A stretch of 5,141 nt of DNA, from NCBI GenBank assembly GCA_902494465.1, contig CABUTH010000136.1:1-5141 (forward strand), given 5' to 3'. Within the stretch, counting starts at the first letter, position 1. Each line of letters opens with the position of its first letter. Below the pieces are notes generated by a model, which saw nothing but the letters and a program-made list of their open reading frames with translations, searched no databases and was not told the origin of the DNA. The translations under genes were made by a program, and so were the position numbers. This document shows, in pieces, positions 1 to 4,753 of this stretch. Source of the DNA: an uncultured Collinsella sp. (GTDB taxonomy: Bacteria > Actinomycetota > Coriobacteriia > Coriobacteriales > Coriobacteriaceae).

Positions 1-268
1 CGAGACCGTCATCTCGACGGTTTGACTCGCAACGAGGCGGCATGAGCCCGATGCTGCCCACGGGCTCGTCTGCCTCAGCCAGGCAAATGGCAAAGGTATG
101 GGGCGCCGCAAAGACCGTCCGAATGATCTCCCTGCTCTCCTCAATGCTTCGATGGGGCGGCCAACCCGCAGCCGGCCCCACGTCCGAATCGCTCGCATAT
201 GCAAACAGGCTCGCCGCATCCGTCTCGCGCCACGGACGAAGCGTCAAACGCTCGGTATGAATCACCAT
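1..268 (-). CDS. GNAT-family N-acetyltransferase, RimJ/RimL type (3' end missing)
   Basis: Only the first 89 codons are in the window; the frame is open to the left edge. The N-terminus (MVIHTERLTLRPW, followed by ETDAASLFAYASD) is the usual opening of the RimJ/RimL-like Acetyltransf_3 family: a beta strand with a TERLxLRPW motif and then a helix. GPAAGWPPH (residues 31-39) and the strand EPVGSIGL (68-75) also fit. Such enzymes move an acetyl group from acetyl-CoA to an amine, often a protein N-terminus or a small molecule; the substrate cannot be inferred here. The acetyl-CoA-binding motif A would lie beyond the window. The ATG at 268 is preferred over an in-frame ATG at 289 because GAGAGAGG lies 7 nt upstream of it, while nothing similar precedes the other. 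The ATPase gene ends 53 bp upstream, with a palindrome between the two. Family call fairly sure; role unknown. Confidence 0.85.
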   Translation of the reverse strand, partial: MVIHTERLTLRPWRETDAASLFAYASDSDVGPAAGWPPHRSIEESREIIRTVFAAPHTFAICLAEADEPVGSIGLMPPRCESNRRDDGL

Positions 269-275
269 GTTTTGA

Positions 276-283
276 CCTCTCTC
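276..283 (-). promoter_or_regulatory. Ribosome binding site deciding the GNAT start at 268
   Basis: On the minus strand the sequence reads GAGAGAGG, 7 nt before the ATG at 268. An in-frame ATG at 289 has no purine-rich stretch upstream and would begin inside the flank of the palindrome, so the shorter start is chosen. Confidence 0.65.
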
Positions 284-291
284 AGACATCG

Positions 292-322
292 ATGTGACAA
301 AGGGACTGTCCCTTTGTCACAT
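292..322. repeat. 31-bp near-perfect palindrome, copy 1
   Basis: Arms ATGTGACAAAGGGAC (292-306) and GTCCCTTTGTCACAT (308-322) are exact reverse complements around a single central base. It lies between the ATPase stop codon (TAA, 324-322) and the downstream GNAT gene. A second copy sits at 1508-1540, on the other side of the ATPase gene, and the 29-bp cores agree at 27 of 29 positions. No T-run follows on either strand, so it is not a standard intrinsic terminator, although RNA from either strand would fold into a very stable hairpin. It resembles dispersed REP-like intergenic repeats. I have the impression that this motif is common in Coriobacteriia genomes, but could not check. Confidence 0.85.
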
Positions 323-1440
323 TACTCGTGCCATAAAATGCGATCGCGAATGTACTCGCCCAGCATGGGCACGGTAAACCGGACGAGACCGTATCCGGCA
401 GCCTCGATGACGCGCTCGCGAATCAGGCTTGCGCGATATTTACTCGCCCAGCTCTGAGTGCGATCGCAGCGCTCAATGATATCCGCCATGCGCGTCGGCT
501 TGCCACCGTCAGCCGCCATGGCCTCGATAAAGAGGCGTTGCGGACTGCGCAATCCATAATACAGGGGCGCGTCGACCGCTTCGTAGAACTCAGAGATGGC
601 ATCCGCATGGCCAGCCTCGACATCGTGCCTTTCGATGACCTGCGAGCCACGCCGGACGGCAGAGCGCCACATGTAATAGCCCACCAGCTGAACCATATAG
701 GGATGCCCCATGCTCTTGTGTGCCGCAAGGTCCGCCGTCTCCGCGTCAACGTAAAGACCAGCGTCTTTGACCGTCTGGATATATGAATCACGCACCTTGG
801 GCAAAGATATCGCCCCCAGCGTACGCTGCTGGGCACGCCGCAAAAACGTCACGCTCGGCTCTTCGAGCAGGTCGTCAACCATACTGGGCAAGCCAGCGAA
901 CACCAGCGCAAGACCGCGCTGGTCGCTATCGGACAAGCCCGTGGCATCCTGGTCTCCGAGCACCTGTTGATAGAGGACGGCAAGAGCCGCCAGTTCCTCG
1001 ATAGACGCCGATTGCGCCTCGTCAATCGCAAACAGCATGCCCTTGCCTGGACCGAGCTTCTTGAGGCGCTCGTTGACCAGCCCTCGCAACGTTTCGCCCT
1101 TCGCTCGCGCCGCCTCGACCGACATCCGGCCAAACGACGGACCGAACTCCATTGACGTCACAACGGGTTTATTCGAGCGAAGCGCGTCGGCCAGGCGATC
1201 GCACAAGCCAAGCGAAGCAGAATCGGAGACAACCGCCCATCCGCGCTCATTGGCTAGACGTTGCAGCTCCCGCAGGAGAACTGTCTTGCCGCAGCCGCGG
1301 TTTCCCGTAATGAGCATGAGCCTGCCCGGCGCTCCGGCGCCGTTATCGAGCCCTTCCTCGAAATCTTCGACGATCGACTCGCGACCGATGAGCATCGGGG
1401 GCCGCTTGCCTGCCGTTGGCTTAAAGGGATTTGGATTCAT
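322..1440 (-). CDS. AAA-family ATPase, Orc1/Cdc6-like (AAA_16), with C-terminal winged helix
   Basis: The protein has 372 residues, with no signal peptide or membrane segment. The ATPase core shows Walker A GNRGCGKT (46-53), Walker B MLFAIDEAQ (135-143), a sensor-1-like strand LALVFAGLP (177-185), a candidate arginine finger in FLRRAQQ (Arg201/Arg202) and a sensor-2-like GHPYMVQLVGYY (245-256). Residues about 293-372 look like a winged helix: a helix-turn-helix around TRMADIIERC followed by RERVIEAAGYGLVRFTVP, a wing-like hairpin. This order of domains is known in Orc1/Cdc6-type and archaeal-type (COG1672-like) ATPases, where ATP state controls DNA or partner binding. In bacteria such solitary genes mostly have no assigned role, and none is assigned here. 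The ATG at 1440 has GAGGAGG 5 nt upstream (1446-1452). The gene has its own putative promoter in the tandem repeats at 1475-1504 and is flanked on both sides by the same palindrome. The family is clear, the function is not. Confidence 0.9.
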   Translation of the reverse strand: MNPNPFKPTAGKRPPMLIGRESIVEDFEEGLDNGAGAPGRLMLITGNRGCGKTVLLRELQRLANERGWAVVSDSASLGLCDRLADALRSNKPVVTSMEFGPSFGRMSVEAARAKGETLRGLVNERLKKLGPGKGMLFAIDEAQSASIEELAALAVLYQQVLGDQDATGLSDSDQRGLALVFAGLPSMVDDLLEEPSVTFLRRAQQRTLGAISLPKVRDSYIQTVKDAGLYVDAETADLAAHKSMGHPYMVQLVGYYMWRSAVRRGSQVIERHDVEAGHADAISEFYEAVDAPLYYGLRSPQRLFIEAMAADGGKPTRMADIIERCDRTQSWASKYRASLIRERVIEAAGYGLVRFTVPMLGEYIRDRILWHE

Positions 1441-1474
1441 GCCGGCCTCCTCGGATTGGCAAACCCTGATAATA

Positions 1475-1504
1475 GTTATACCAACTTATACCAAGTTATA
1501 CCAA
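1475..1504. repeat. Three tandem 10-bp repeats upstream of the ATPase gene
   Basis: On the minus strand the units are TTGGTATAAC (1504-1495), TTGGTATAAG (1494-1485) and TTGGTATAAC (1484-1475): head to tail without spacers, with one difference among 30 positions. The 10-bp period is close to one turn of the helix, so all units face the same side of the DNA. This arrangement is typical of repeated sites for a DNA-binding protein. It is equally compatible with duplicated promoter elements, because each unit contains TGGTATAA, an extended -10 box. Confidence 0.9.
1475..1504 (-). promoter_or_regulatory. Putative promoter (with possible operator) of the ATPase gene
   Basis: The unit nearest the gene gives an extended -10, TGGTATAAC (hexamer TATAAC at 1480-1475, 5 of 6 consensus positions). 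The unit farthest from the gene supplies a TTGGTA -35-like hexamer (1504-1499) with an 18-bp spacer. Transcription would begin near 1468, leaving a leader of about 27 nt with a strong ribosome site. The AT-rich block stands out in GC-rich surroundings. The two other units could act as alternative -10 boxes or be sites for a regulator. Confidence 0.6.
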
Positions 1505-1507
1505 GAG

Positions 1508-1540
1508 CATGTGACAAAGGGACTGCCACTTTGTCACATG
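1508..1540. repeat. Palindromic repeat, copy 2 (imperfect centre)
   Basis: Arms CATGTGACAAAG (1508-1519) and CTTTGTCACATG (1529-1540) are exact reverse complements around a 9-nt centre, GGACTGCCA, where copy 1 has GGACTGTCC. The two substitutions break the inner part of the stem. Both copies carry the same asymmetric centre (ACTG on the plus strand), so they lie in the same orientation. The repeat overlaps the 3' end of the TetM-like gene: its last codon (ATG, 1539-1537) and its TGA stop (1536-1534) lie within the right arm. Confidence 0.85.
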
Positions 1541-3537
1541 TGGCCGAAAAACTCGGCGTCTGCCGCTCGCCAGGGACGGAAGGTGGCGGGATCGACCTTT
1601 ACGTGCGCCGCGGCGGGCACGTCGTACCATTTGACCGTGTAGCCGGCGCCGTGAGAGCAAAAGACCGAGTCGGGTGTGTTGGGCAGATCGGCCTCGGGCT
1701 CATAGGCGGCCGCCTCGATGACGCGCTCGGCATCATGACAGGCCGCATAACCGGCGAACTCCAGGTACAGATGCCCGCGACCGCTCGTGTAGGCAGCCAC
1801 CTCCAGCGCATAATCCTGCACCTCGGATGCCGGCACGCGACCCACAAGCTTCGCCCGGTCGCCCGCCATCGTCGGCGGCTCGTACTCGGCACCCATGCGC
1901 GTGGCATCCGAGAGCGCCCGGCCCACGCACTCCCCCGGCACCTCGAGCTCAAAGCGGTACCACGGCTCCAGCAACACGTCTGCGCCGGCCTCGCGCGCCT
2001 GCATCAAACCCTGGCGAATCGCGCGGTACGTGGCCTGGCGAAAATCGCCGCCCTCGGTGTGTTTGGCATGCGCGCGGCCGCCCGTGAGCGTAATGCGCAC
2101 ATCGGTGATGGGCGAGCCCGTCAACACGCCCAGGTGATCGCGCTCCATAGCGTTGGTGAGCGCCAAACGCTGCCAGTTAAGATCGAGCTCATCGGTCGAG
2201 GTCACGGTGCCAAACTGCACGCCCGACCCCGCCGGCAACGGCTCCAAGCGCAAATGCACCTCGGCATAGTGGCGCAGCGGCTCAAAATGGCCTACACCCT
2301 CGACCGGCTGTGAAATAGTCTCCTTATAGAGAATGCCGACAGACTCAAACTCAATCGAAAGGCCAAAGCGATCTGCCAACACCCGCTGCACGACCTCGAG
2401 TTGCACGGCGCCCATCAACTGCAAATGAATCTGCTCAAGATGCGTATTCCAGCTTACGCCGAGCATGGGATCTTCGTCCGCTAACTCAGTCAATGCTTTG
2501 AACACCGTATGGACGTCGTGTTCGCCCGGCAGCACCGTATAGGTGAGGACCGGCGCAATGACGGGCGCATCGCCCGCGGGCTCCGCGCCCAGGGCGTCCC
2601 CTGGGCGAACGTGCGCAAGACCCGTCACGGCGCAGATGCCGCCAGCGGCAACTTCCTGGGCAAGCTCGTATTTCCCACCGTTATAGATGCGCACCTGGTC
2701 GATCTTTTGCTCCCAAGTGGAGGCGCCAGAGCATCCCTCGACAACTTGCTTTGCGCGCAGCACGCCGCCCGTCACCTTGACCCAGGCAAGACGCTCACCA
2801 CGGTCTCCACGACTCACGCGATAGACGCGCGCGGCAAACTCCGGGGGCCACGCCTGTTCACGCATCAGCGTGCACATGCCATCCAGCAGCTCGCCCACGC
2901 CCTGGTCCTTGAGCGCCGAGCCGGCAAAGCAGGGAAAAAGCTTGCGCTCGGCAACCATGCGTGACAGCGTCGCGACGGAAAGCTCACCCGCTTCAAGAAA
3001 CTCCTCGAGTGCCGCCTCGTCCAACGCGGCAGCGTCCTCCTGAACGGCCCCGCCCGCCAGCAGTTCGTTGGCATCCAAGCAGCCCTCGGAAAGACGCTGC
3101 CCCAGCTGTACCAGCAAAACATCGCGACCGGGATTCTCCAAATCGATCTTGTTGATGAAGATGAACGTCGGGATGTCATAGCGCGCGAGCAGGCGCCACA
3201 GGGTCTCGGTATGCCCCTGCACGCCATCGTTGGCGCCTACCACCAGAATCGCGTAGTCGAGCGCGCGCAACGTGCGCTCCGCCTCGGCAGAAAAATCGAC
3301 ATGGCCGGGAGCGTCCACGAGCATAACGTGGGTGTCGCCATGGTCGAGCACAGCCTGCGACGAGAAGATCGTGATACCGCGCTCACGCTCAATCTCGTTC
3401 GTATCCAGATGCGAGTCGCCATCGTCCACGCGGCCGCGCTTGCGAATGCGACCCGCGTTGAACAGCATGGCCTCGGCCAGCGTGGTCTTGCCGGCATCGA
3501 CATGCGCCAAGATTCCAACGACCGCTTGCTTCGACAT
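1534..3537 (-). CDS. TetM/EF-G-like translation factor GTPase (ribosomal-protection-like paralogue)
   Basis: The protein has 667 residues, slightly longer than TetM (639). The G domain has G1 AHVDAGKT (11-18), G2 RGITI (53-57), G3 DAPGH (75-79), G4 NKID (129-132) and G5 GSA (206-208). A domain II barrel begins near 233, followed by EF-G-like domains III-V; GHFEPLRHYAEVHL (416-429) marks the start of domain IV. The C-terminal tail has DSVFCSHGAG (623-632), which I recognise from TetM-like paralogues of Firmicutes and Coriobacteriia. Such factors bind the ribosomal A-site region and use GTP; TetM, TetO and TetW use this to dislodge tetracycline. Here the loop matching TetM's tip YSPVS (around residues 507-511) reads HAKHT, within GRAHAKHTEGGDFR (487-500), so tetracycline protection is doubtful. 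The ATG at 3537 is chosen because the ribosome site fits it and the GTPase motif starts directly after it; an in-frame extension to 3606 lacks both. The TGA stop lies inside a palindrome. Family certain; physiological role unknown. Confidence 0.9.
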   Translation of the reverse strand: MSKQAVVGILAHVDAGKTTLAEAMLFNAGRIRKRGRVDDGDSHLDTNEIERERGITIFSSQAVLDHGDTHVMLVDAPGHVDFSAEAERTLRALDYAILVVGANDGVQGHTETLWRLLARYDIPTFIFINKIDLENPGRDVLLVQLGQRLSEGCLDANELLAGGAVQEDAAALDEAALEEFLEAGELSVATLSRMVAERKLFPCFAGSALKDQGVGELLDGMCTLMREQAWPPEFAARVYRVSRGDRGERLAWVKVTGGVLRAKQVVEGCSGASTWEQKIDQVRIYNGGKYELAQEVAAGGICAVTGLAHVRPGDALGAEPAGDAPVIAPVLTYTVLPGEHDVHTVFKALTELADEDPMLGVSWNTHLEQIHLQLMGAVQLEVVQRVLADRFGLSIEFESVGILYKETISQPVEGVGHFEPLRHYAEVHLRLEPLPAGSGVQFGTVTSTDELDLNWQRLALTNAMERDHLGVLTGSPITDVRITLTGGRAHAKHTEGGDFRQATYRAIRQGLMQAREAGADVLLEPWYRFELEVPGECVGRALSDATRMGAEYEPPTMAGDRAKLVGRVPASEVQDYALEVAAYTSGRGHLYLEFAGYAACHDAERVIEAAAYEPEADLPNTPDSVFCSHGAGYTVKWYDVPAAAHVKVDPATFRPWRAADAEFFGHM

Positions 3538-3541
3538 GACT

Positions 3542-3548
3542 CTCCTCT
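3542..3548 (-). promoter_or_regulatory. Ribosome binding site deciding the GTPase start at 3537
   Basis: On the minus strand AGAGGAG ends 4 nt before the ATG at 3537. The frame continues upstream to 3606, but those 23 codons would encode a basic, Trp/Cys-containing stretch unlike the start of any TetM-like protein. This site therefore marks the true start. Confidence 0.75.
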
Positions 3549-3597
3549 TATTGCAAGCCCATCGCACGCGGCAACGGGCACCCTCGTTCCACACTGG

Positions 3598-3603
3598 ATG
3601 ATA
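3598..3603 (-). promoter_or_regulatory. Possible -10 box of the TetM-like GTPase gene
   Basis: The minus strand reads TATCAT, 5 of 6 positions of the -10 consensus, in the only AT-rich patch upstream of the gene. No convincing -35 hexamer is found at the usual distance. It would give a leader of about 54 nt. It overlaps the plus-strand extended -10 (3599-3607), so the two would be back-to-back promoters sharing bases. Confidence 0.35.
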
Positions 3604-3607
3604 CAAT
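3599..3607 (+). promoter_or_regulatory. Extended -10 promoter for the plus-strand RNA
   Basis: TGATACAAT matches the extended -10 pattern TGnTATAAT with one mismatch. The first transcribed base would fall near 3613-3614, exactly where the 5' strand of the long closing stem of the predicted RNA begins. No -35 hexamer is evident, which is acceptable for an extended -10 promoter. There is no protein gene downstream on this strand before the terminator. Confidence 0.5.
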
Positions 3608-3613
3608 TTACGG

Positions 3614-3809
3614 GCCGGCGGGCGAAGCGGGCCCTATCCCCCGACCGAGCTCATCGCCCCGCGTTGCCGCGCGGCGATTTTCGTAGGTTCGCGCCTTGCG
3701 AAAGCCGGCATCTCGCCTTTTGCCCGCCCGGTCTCATCTGAGGCGGTAACAATGCGAGTCCCACAACGACGCGTTTTACCAAAAATGGCCCCACTCGGGG
3801 CCATTTTTT
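3614..3809 (+). ncRNA. Candidate stand-alone structured RNA of about 195 nt, family not recognised
   Basis: The stretch between the GTPase and GNAT genes folds extensively by inspection. A closing stem pairs 3612-3623 with 3722-3734 (7 uninterrupted GC-rich pairs, one bulge, then 5 more including wobbles). Inside it, 3653-3678 forms a hairpin of 6 plus 4 pairs around one mismatch with a TTGC loop, and TTCGC/GCGAA forms another (3688-3692/3698-3702). A third stem pairs 3745-3756 with 3770-3780 (11 pairs, one bulge, 13-nt loop) and abuts the terminator hairpin at 3781-3808. An extended -10 box sits at the right distance upstream. I see no EF-G leader logic on this strand and no riboswitch, 6S, SRP, tmRNA or RNase P signature that I can recognise. 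A raiA-type or lineage-specific RNA is possible. The structure is seen in the sequence; the existence of a transcript is inferred. Confidence 0.5.
3781..3809. terminator. Bidirectional intrinsic terminator
   Basis: AAAAATGGCCCC (3781-3792) and GGGGCCATTTTT (3797-3808) pair over 12 bp around an ACTC loop, with a U-tract for RNA from either strand. Read on the plus strand it ends the candidate RNA. Read on the minus strand it lies 33 bp past the stop of the GNAT gene at 3843 and shields the GTPase gene from read-through. Confidence 0.9.
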
Positions 3810-3842
3810 ATTTGAGCTGGGTGATGATACGTGCCTTGGCTC

Positions 3843-4334
3843 CTACGCCTCGCGCAGCCAATCAAACGCGACACGCGGCGTACCGTCCGACACATATACG
3901 ATACCGGCGCGCTTAAACCCGGCCTTGGCGATGGCGCCCTGCATGGGCAGATTGTCTTGGTGCGTGTCGATACGCAGATGGTCGGTGCGTTCCTTGGCAA
4001 AGGCAAACATCGCAGCAGCGACGCCATGCGTGGTGCCGTCCGACGCCACGCGATGCAGCACGGCATACGGAATGTCGCTGCGCCATTGACCGTCCTCAAT
4101 CACGTCATAGTACTCGTCCGGACCCGGTAAAAAGGCAAACGTCGCCACCACGCGACCGTCGACTTCGCACACATAGCTGCCACCAGCGGCGATATCGGCA
4201 GCCAACTGCTCGGCCGAGGGCGTGCCCTCGGGCCACTGCGTGGCGTTGCCATGCGCGCGCATAAAGGCACGGGCCGCGTCATAGATAGCCATGACGGCGG
4301 GAATGTCGGTATCGAGGGTTTTTCTGATCATCAC
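3843..4334 (-). CDS. GNAT-family N-acetyltransferase (complete)
   Basis: The protein has 163 residues, a normal length for a single-domain GNAT enzyme, which uses acetyl-CoA to acetylate an amine. MIRKTLDTDIPAVMAIYDAA (2-21) is the typical N-terminal strand and helix. GNATQWPEGTPS (29-40) is shared by a subgroup of uncharacterised GNATs. SYVCEVDGRVVATFAFLPG (53-71) forms the central strands. Motif A is degenerate: around RVASDGTTHGVAAAMFAFAK (95-114) the usual R/Q-x-x-G-x-G/A is only partly kept. LRIDTHQDN and AGFKRAGIVYV (120-148) make up motif B and the final strand. Two starts are possible: GTG at 4334, with GAGG 7 nt upstream, and ATG at 4331, with spacing 10; the difference is one residue. 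It diverges from the zinc-site protein gene across an interlaced promoter region and ends just before a strong terminator, so it is probably a single-gene unit. Substrate unknown. Confidence 0.9.
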   Translation of the reverse strand: MMIRKTLDTDIPAVMAIYDAARAFMRAHGNATQWPEGTPSAEQLAADIAAGGSYVCEVDGRVVATFAFLPGPDEYYDVIEDGQWRSDIPYAVLHRVASDGTTHGVAAAMFAFAKERTDHLRIDTHQDNLPMQGAIAKAGFKRAGIVYVSDGTPRVAFDWLREA

Positions 4335-4352
4335 GCGGCGACCTCACGTTTA

Positions 4353-4384
4353 TTGGTATCACTTTGATTGAGCAATGATACCAA
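4353..4384. promoter_or_regulatory. Inverted repeat forming two interlaced extended -10 boxes between divergent genes
   Basis: TTGGTATCA (4353-4361) and TGATACCAA (4376-4384) are exact reverse complements 14 bp apart. Each half reads TGGTATCA in its own direction, like an extended -10. The minus-strand hexamer is TATCAT (4380-4375) for the GNAT gene; the plus-strand hexamer is TATCAC (4357-4362) for the small zinc-site protein. The predicted starts, near 4368 and 4369, would abut, so each -10 would lie inside the other transcript. A dimeric repressor site is the alternative reading. No -35 boxes are clear. Confidence 0.5.
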
Positions 4385-4389
4385 CGTTT

Positions 4390-4398
4390 GGAGAGGGG
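4390..4398 (+). promoter_or_regulatory. Ribosome binding site deciding the start at 4409
   Basis: GGAGAGGGG lies 10 nt before the ATG at 4409. The in-frame TTG at 4388 overlaps this very site and has no purine-rich stretch of its own upstream, so the ATG is preferred. The spacing is on the long side. Confidence 0.6.
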
Positions 4399-4408
4399 CG
4401 CGAAGCAG

Positions 4409-4705
4409 ATGGGGAGCAAAAAGCGAGCCGCCTGGTCAAAAGCCAAAAGCGAGTTTTTGGGCGCTGCCACGGGCGGCGATATGAGCGACCTGTTTGCACG
4501 CGAAGACGAGCGCCGCGACGCCCTGGACGCCGAGCGCGATGAAGCCTGGCGCTACAAGTCGTGCGAACGCAAAAACCGTTACGACACACGCGCCGAGGCC
4601 GAGGCCGTTATGGCCGACTGCGAAAACCGCGGGCGGCGCGGCCTTGCCTGCTACAAATGCGAATACTGCGGCGGATGGCATCTGACGTCGCACCCCTGGA
4701 AATAG
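4409..4705 (+). CDS. Small protein with a predicted Cys3-His zinc site
   Basis: The protein has 98 residues with no signal or membrane segment. The N-terminal half is basic (GSKKRAAWSKAKS) and then strongly charged: FAREDERRDALDAERDEAWR (29-48), probably helical. From residue 47 the pattern is W-R-Y-K-S-C52-x5-Y-x-T-R-x-EAEAV, then ACYKC84-EYC87-GGWH91LTS. Cys52, Cys84, Cys87 and His91 are the likely zinc ligands; Cys71 and Cys81 are extra. Small proteins with this K/Y/T...YxCxxCxxWHLT pattern occur as uncharacterised genes in actinobacteria and their phages; I infer nucleic-acid binding from the basic start and zinc ribbon, but no function is established. The gene stands alone on the plus strand, divergent from the GNAT gene and convergent with rsmJ. 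A TTG 21 nt upstream is an alternative start. Confidence 0.75.
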   Translation: MGSKKRAAWSKAKSEFLGAATGGDMSDLFAREDERRDALDAERDEAWRYKSCERKNRYDTRAEAEAVMADCENRGRRGLACYKCEYCGGWHLTSHPWK

Positions 4706-4716
4706 GCCCCGCATCG

Positions 4717-4748
4717 GCACGGCGCTGGCAAAGCGCCAGCCATCGTGC
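4717..4748. terminator. Hairpin between convergent genes, possible weak terminator
   Basis: GCACG (4717-4721) pairs with CGTGC (4744-4748), and inside it GCTGGC (4724-4729) pairs with GCCAGC (4735-4740) around AAAGC. An alternative fold pairs GGCGCT (4721-4726) with AGCGCC (4732-4737). There is no U-tract on either strand, so intrinsic termination is uncertain. Its place between two convergent stop codons (4705 and 4754) is the main argument. Confidence 0.4.
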
Positions 4749-4753
4749 GCAAG

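Noticed and set aside
292..322. The palindromes (292-322 and 1508-1540) as ordinary intrinsic terminators
   Set aside because: Neither copy is followed by a U-tract on either strand, and both share one specific sequence, which suggests a dispersed repeat rather than independently evolved terminators.
1475..1504. Tandem repeats as a CRISPR array or replication iterons
   Set aside because: The units are only 10 bp without spacers, there are no cas genes, and nothing else in the window suggests an origin; their position 35 bp upstream of a start codon fits a promoter or operator.
1261..2313. A 350-codon plus-strand open frame opposite the ATPase and GTPase genes
   Set aside because: It lies antisense to two clear protein families, crosses their intergenic repeats, and its translation is a low-complexity R/H/A/G-rich sequence typical of the reverse strand of GC-rich genes.
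2865..3227. Open frames of 60-137 codons in other frames of the GTPase, ATPase and GNAT genes
   Set aside because: All overlap strongly supported genes, lack ribosome sites and give no recognisable domains; this one is an example.
1534..3537. Naming the GTPase tet(M), tet(O) or tet(W)
   Set aside because: Domain order fits, but the domain IV tip differs and the C-terminal tail belongs to a non-resistance-type paralogue group as far as I can recognise; no resistance claim is supported.
3634..3804. A 56-codon minus-strand open frame in the stretch between the GTPase and GNAT genes
   Set aside because: Its ATG lies inside the terminator hairpin, there is no ribosome site, and the region is better explained by conserved-looking RNA stems on the opposite strand.
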